Shown here: in pieces, positions 32,830-32,861 of the stretch
Numbering within the stretch: the stretch's first letter is position 1
Layout: every line of letters begins with the position of its first letter
Source of the DNA: an uncultured Lachnospiraceae bacterium
GTDB taxonomy: Bacteria; Bacillota; Clostridia; Lachnospirales; Lachnospiraceae
Direction of reading: 5' to 3'
Assembly (NCBI GenBank): GCA_946414825.1
Contig: CAMKQB010000023.1
Coordinates: forward strand, 1-32,861
DNA length: 32,861 nucleotides
Translations under genes and position numbers: made by a program
Notes under the pieces: model-generated
What the model was told of the DNA's origin: nothing
The model's input: only the letters and a program-made list of their open reading frames with translations
Database searches by the model: none

Positions 32830-32861
32830 TTATTCTGAAATATAATCTGTTGCGACAGTTG
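32830..32861 (-). CDS. C-terminal end of an upstream gene (partial)
   Basis: Reading leftward from the window edge, one frame gives TVATDYISE and a stop at 32832-32830, 10 nt before the next ATG. The spacing suits the end of another pilus-operon gene, but ten codons are too few to identify it or to prove it is coding. Confidence 0.35.
   Translation of the reverse strand, partial: TVATDYISE

Noticed and set aside
1-32861. CRISPR arrays, tRNA genes, insertion sequences with transposase, prophage
   Set aside because: No regularly spaced direct repeats, tRNA cloverleaf signatures, transposase or integrase motifs, or phage genes were recognised on either strand.

Overview
The window looks like a chromosomal stretch from a Gram-positive Clostridia, most likely a Lachnospiraceae relative (Butyrivibrio/Roseburia-like). 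The evidence is the 16S rRNA 5' end (position 1 to about 285, minus strand), the low-to-moderate GC, the clostridial block rpmE - yqhQ-like - prmC - prfA, a cellobiose 2-epimerase, many hybrid histidine kinase and GGDEF genes, and a Gram-positive type IV pilus locus with no secretin gene visible. Genus is inference. Nearly every gene is on the minus strand; the one clear plus-strand gene is a LacI-type sensor/GGDEF protein at 17298-19211.

Layout, right to left in the direction of transcription. (1) 32861-24517 is a type IV pilus assembly operon: a gene cut by the window edge, a PilX/GspK-like minor pilin, two further minor pilins, a small membrane protein, a truncated prepilin-peptidase-like protein, PilC, a PilM-PilN fusion, a PilO-like protein and the PilB ATPase. 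A separately promoted major pilin (23668-24150) follows, then a giant double-length YfhO-like membrane protein (19226-23533). (2) 19211-15882 holds a convergent and divergent pair: the sugar-binding-domain/GGDEF protein faces away from cellobiose 2-epimerase plus trpS, and both have recognisable sigma-A-type promoters. (3) 14755-12542 holds mntP and a cardiolipin synthase, followed by an elaborate nest of hairpins (12322-12548) that could fold into a branched RNA. (4) 12196-8846 is the translation block rpmE, yqhQ-like, prmC, prfA, carrying two short palindromic repeats. (5) 8772-7966 is a zinc-ribbon membrane protein with its own promoter and terminator. (6) 7807-618 is a three-gene signalling operon: a REC-GGDEF-REC protein, a hybrid histidine kinase with Hpt domain and acidic repeat tail, and a membrane hybrid histidine kinase whose C terminus is a complete DegV (fatty-acid-binding) domain. 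No terminator is visible between this operon and the promoter of the rRNA operon at the left edge.

How the parts may work together (inference): the two hybrid kinases and the double-REC diguanylate cyclase look like one phosphorelay with a c-di-GMP output, possibly tuned by a fatty acid or lipid through DegV. The LacI-like/GGDEF protein would be a second c-di-GMP input, responding to an intracellular ligand, perhaps a sugar handled by the epimerase. Type IV pili are a classic c-di-GMP-controlled output. The strongest candidates for something undescribed are the kinase-DegV fusion and the structured element at 12322-12548. The truncated prepilin peptidase and the double YfhO come next.
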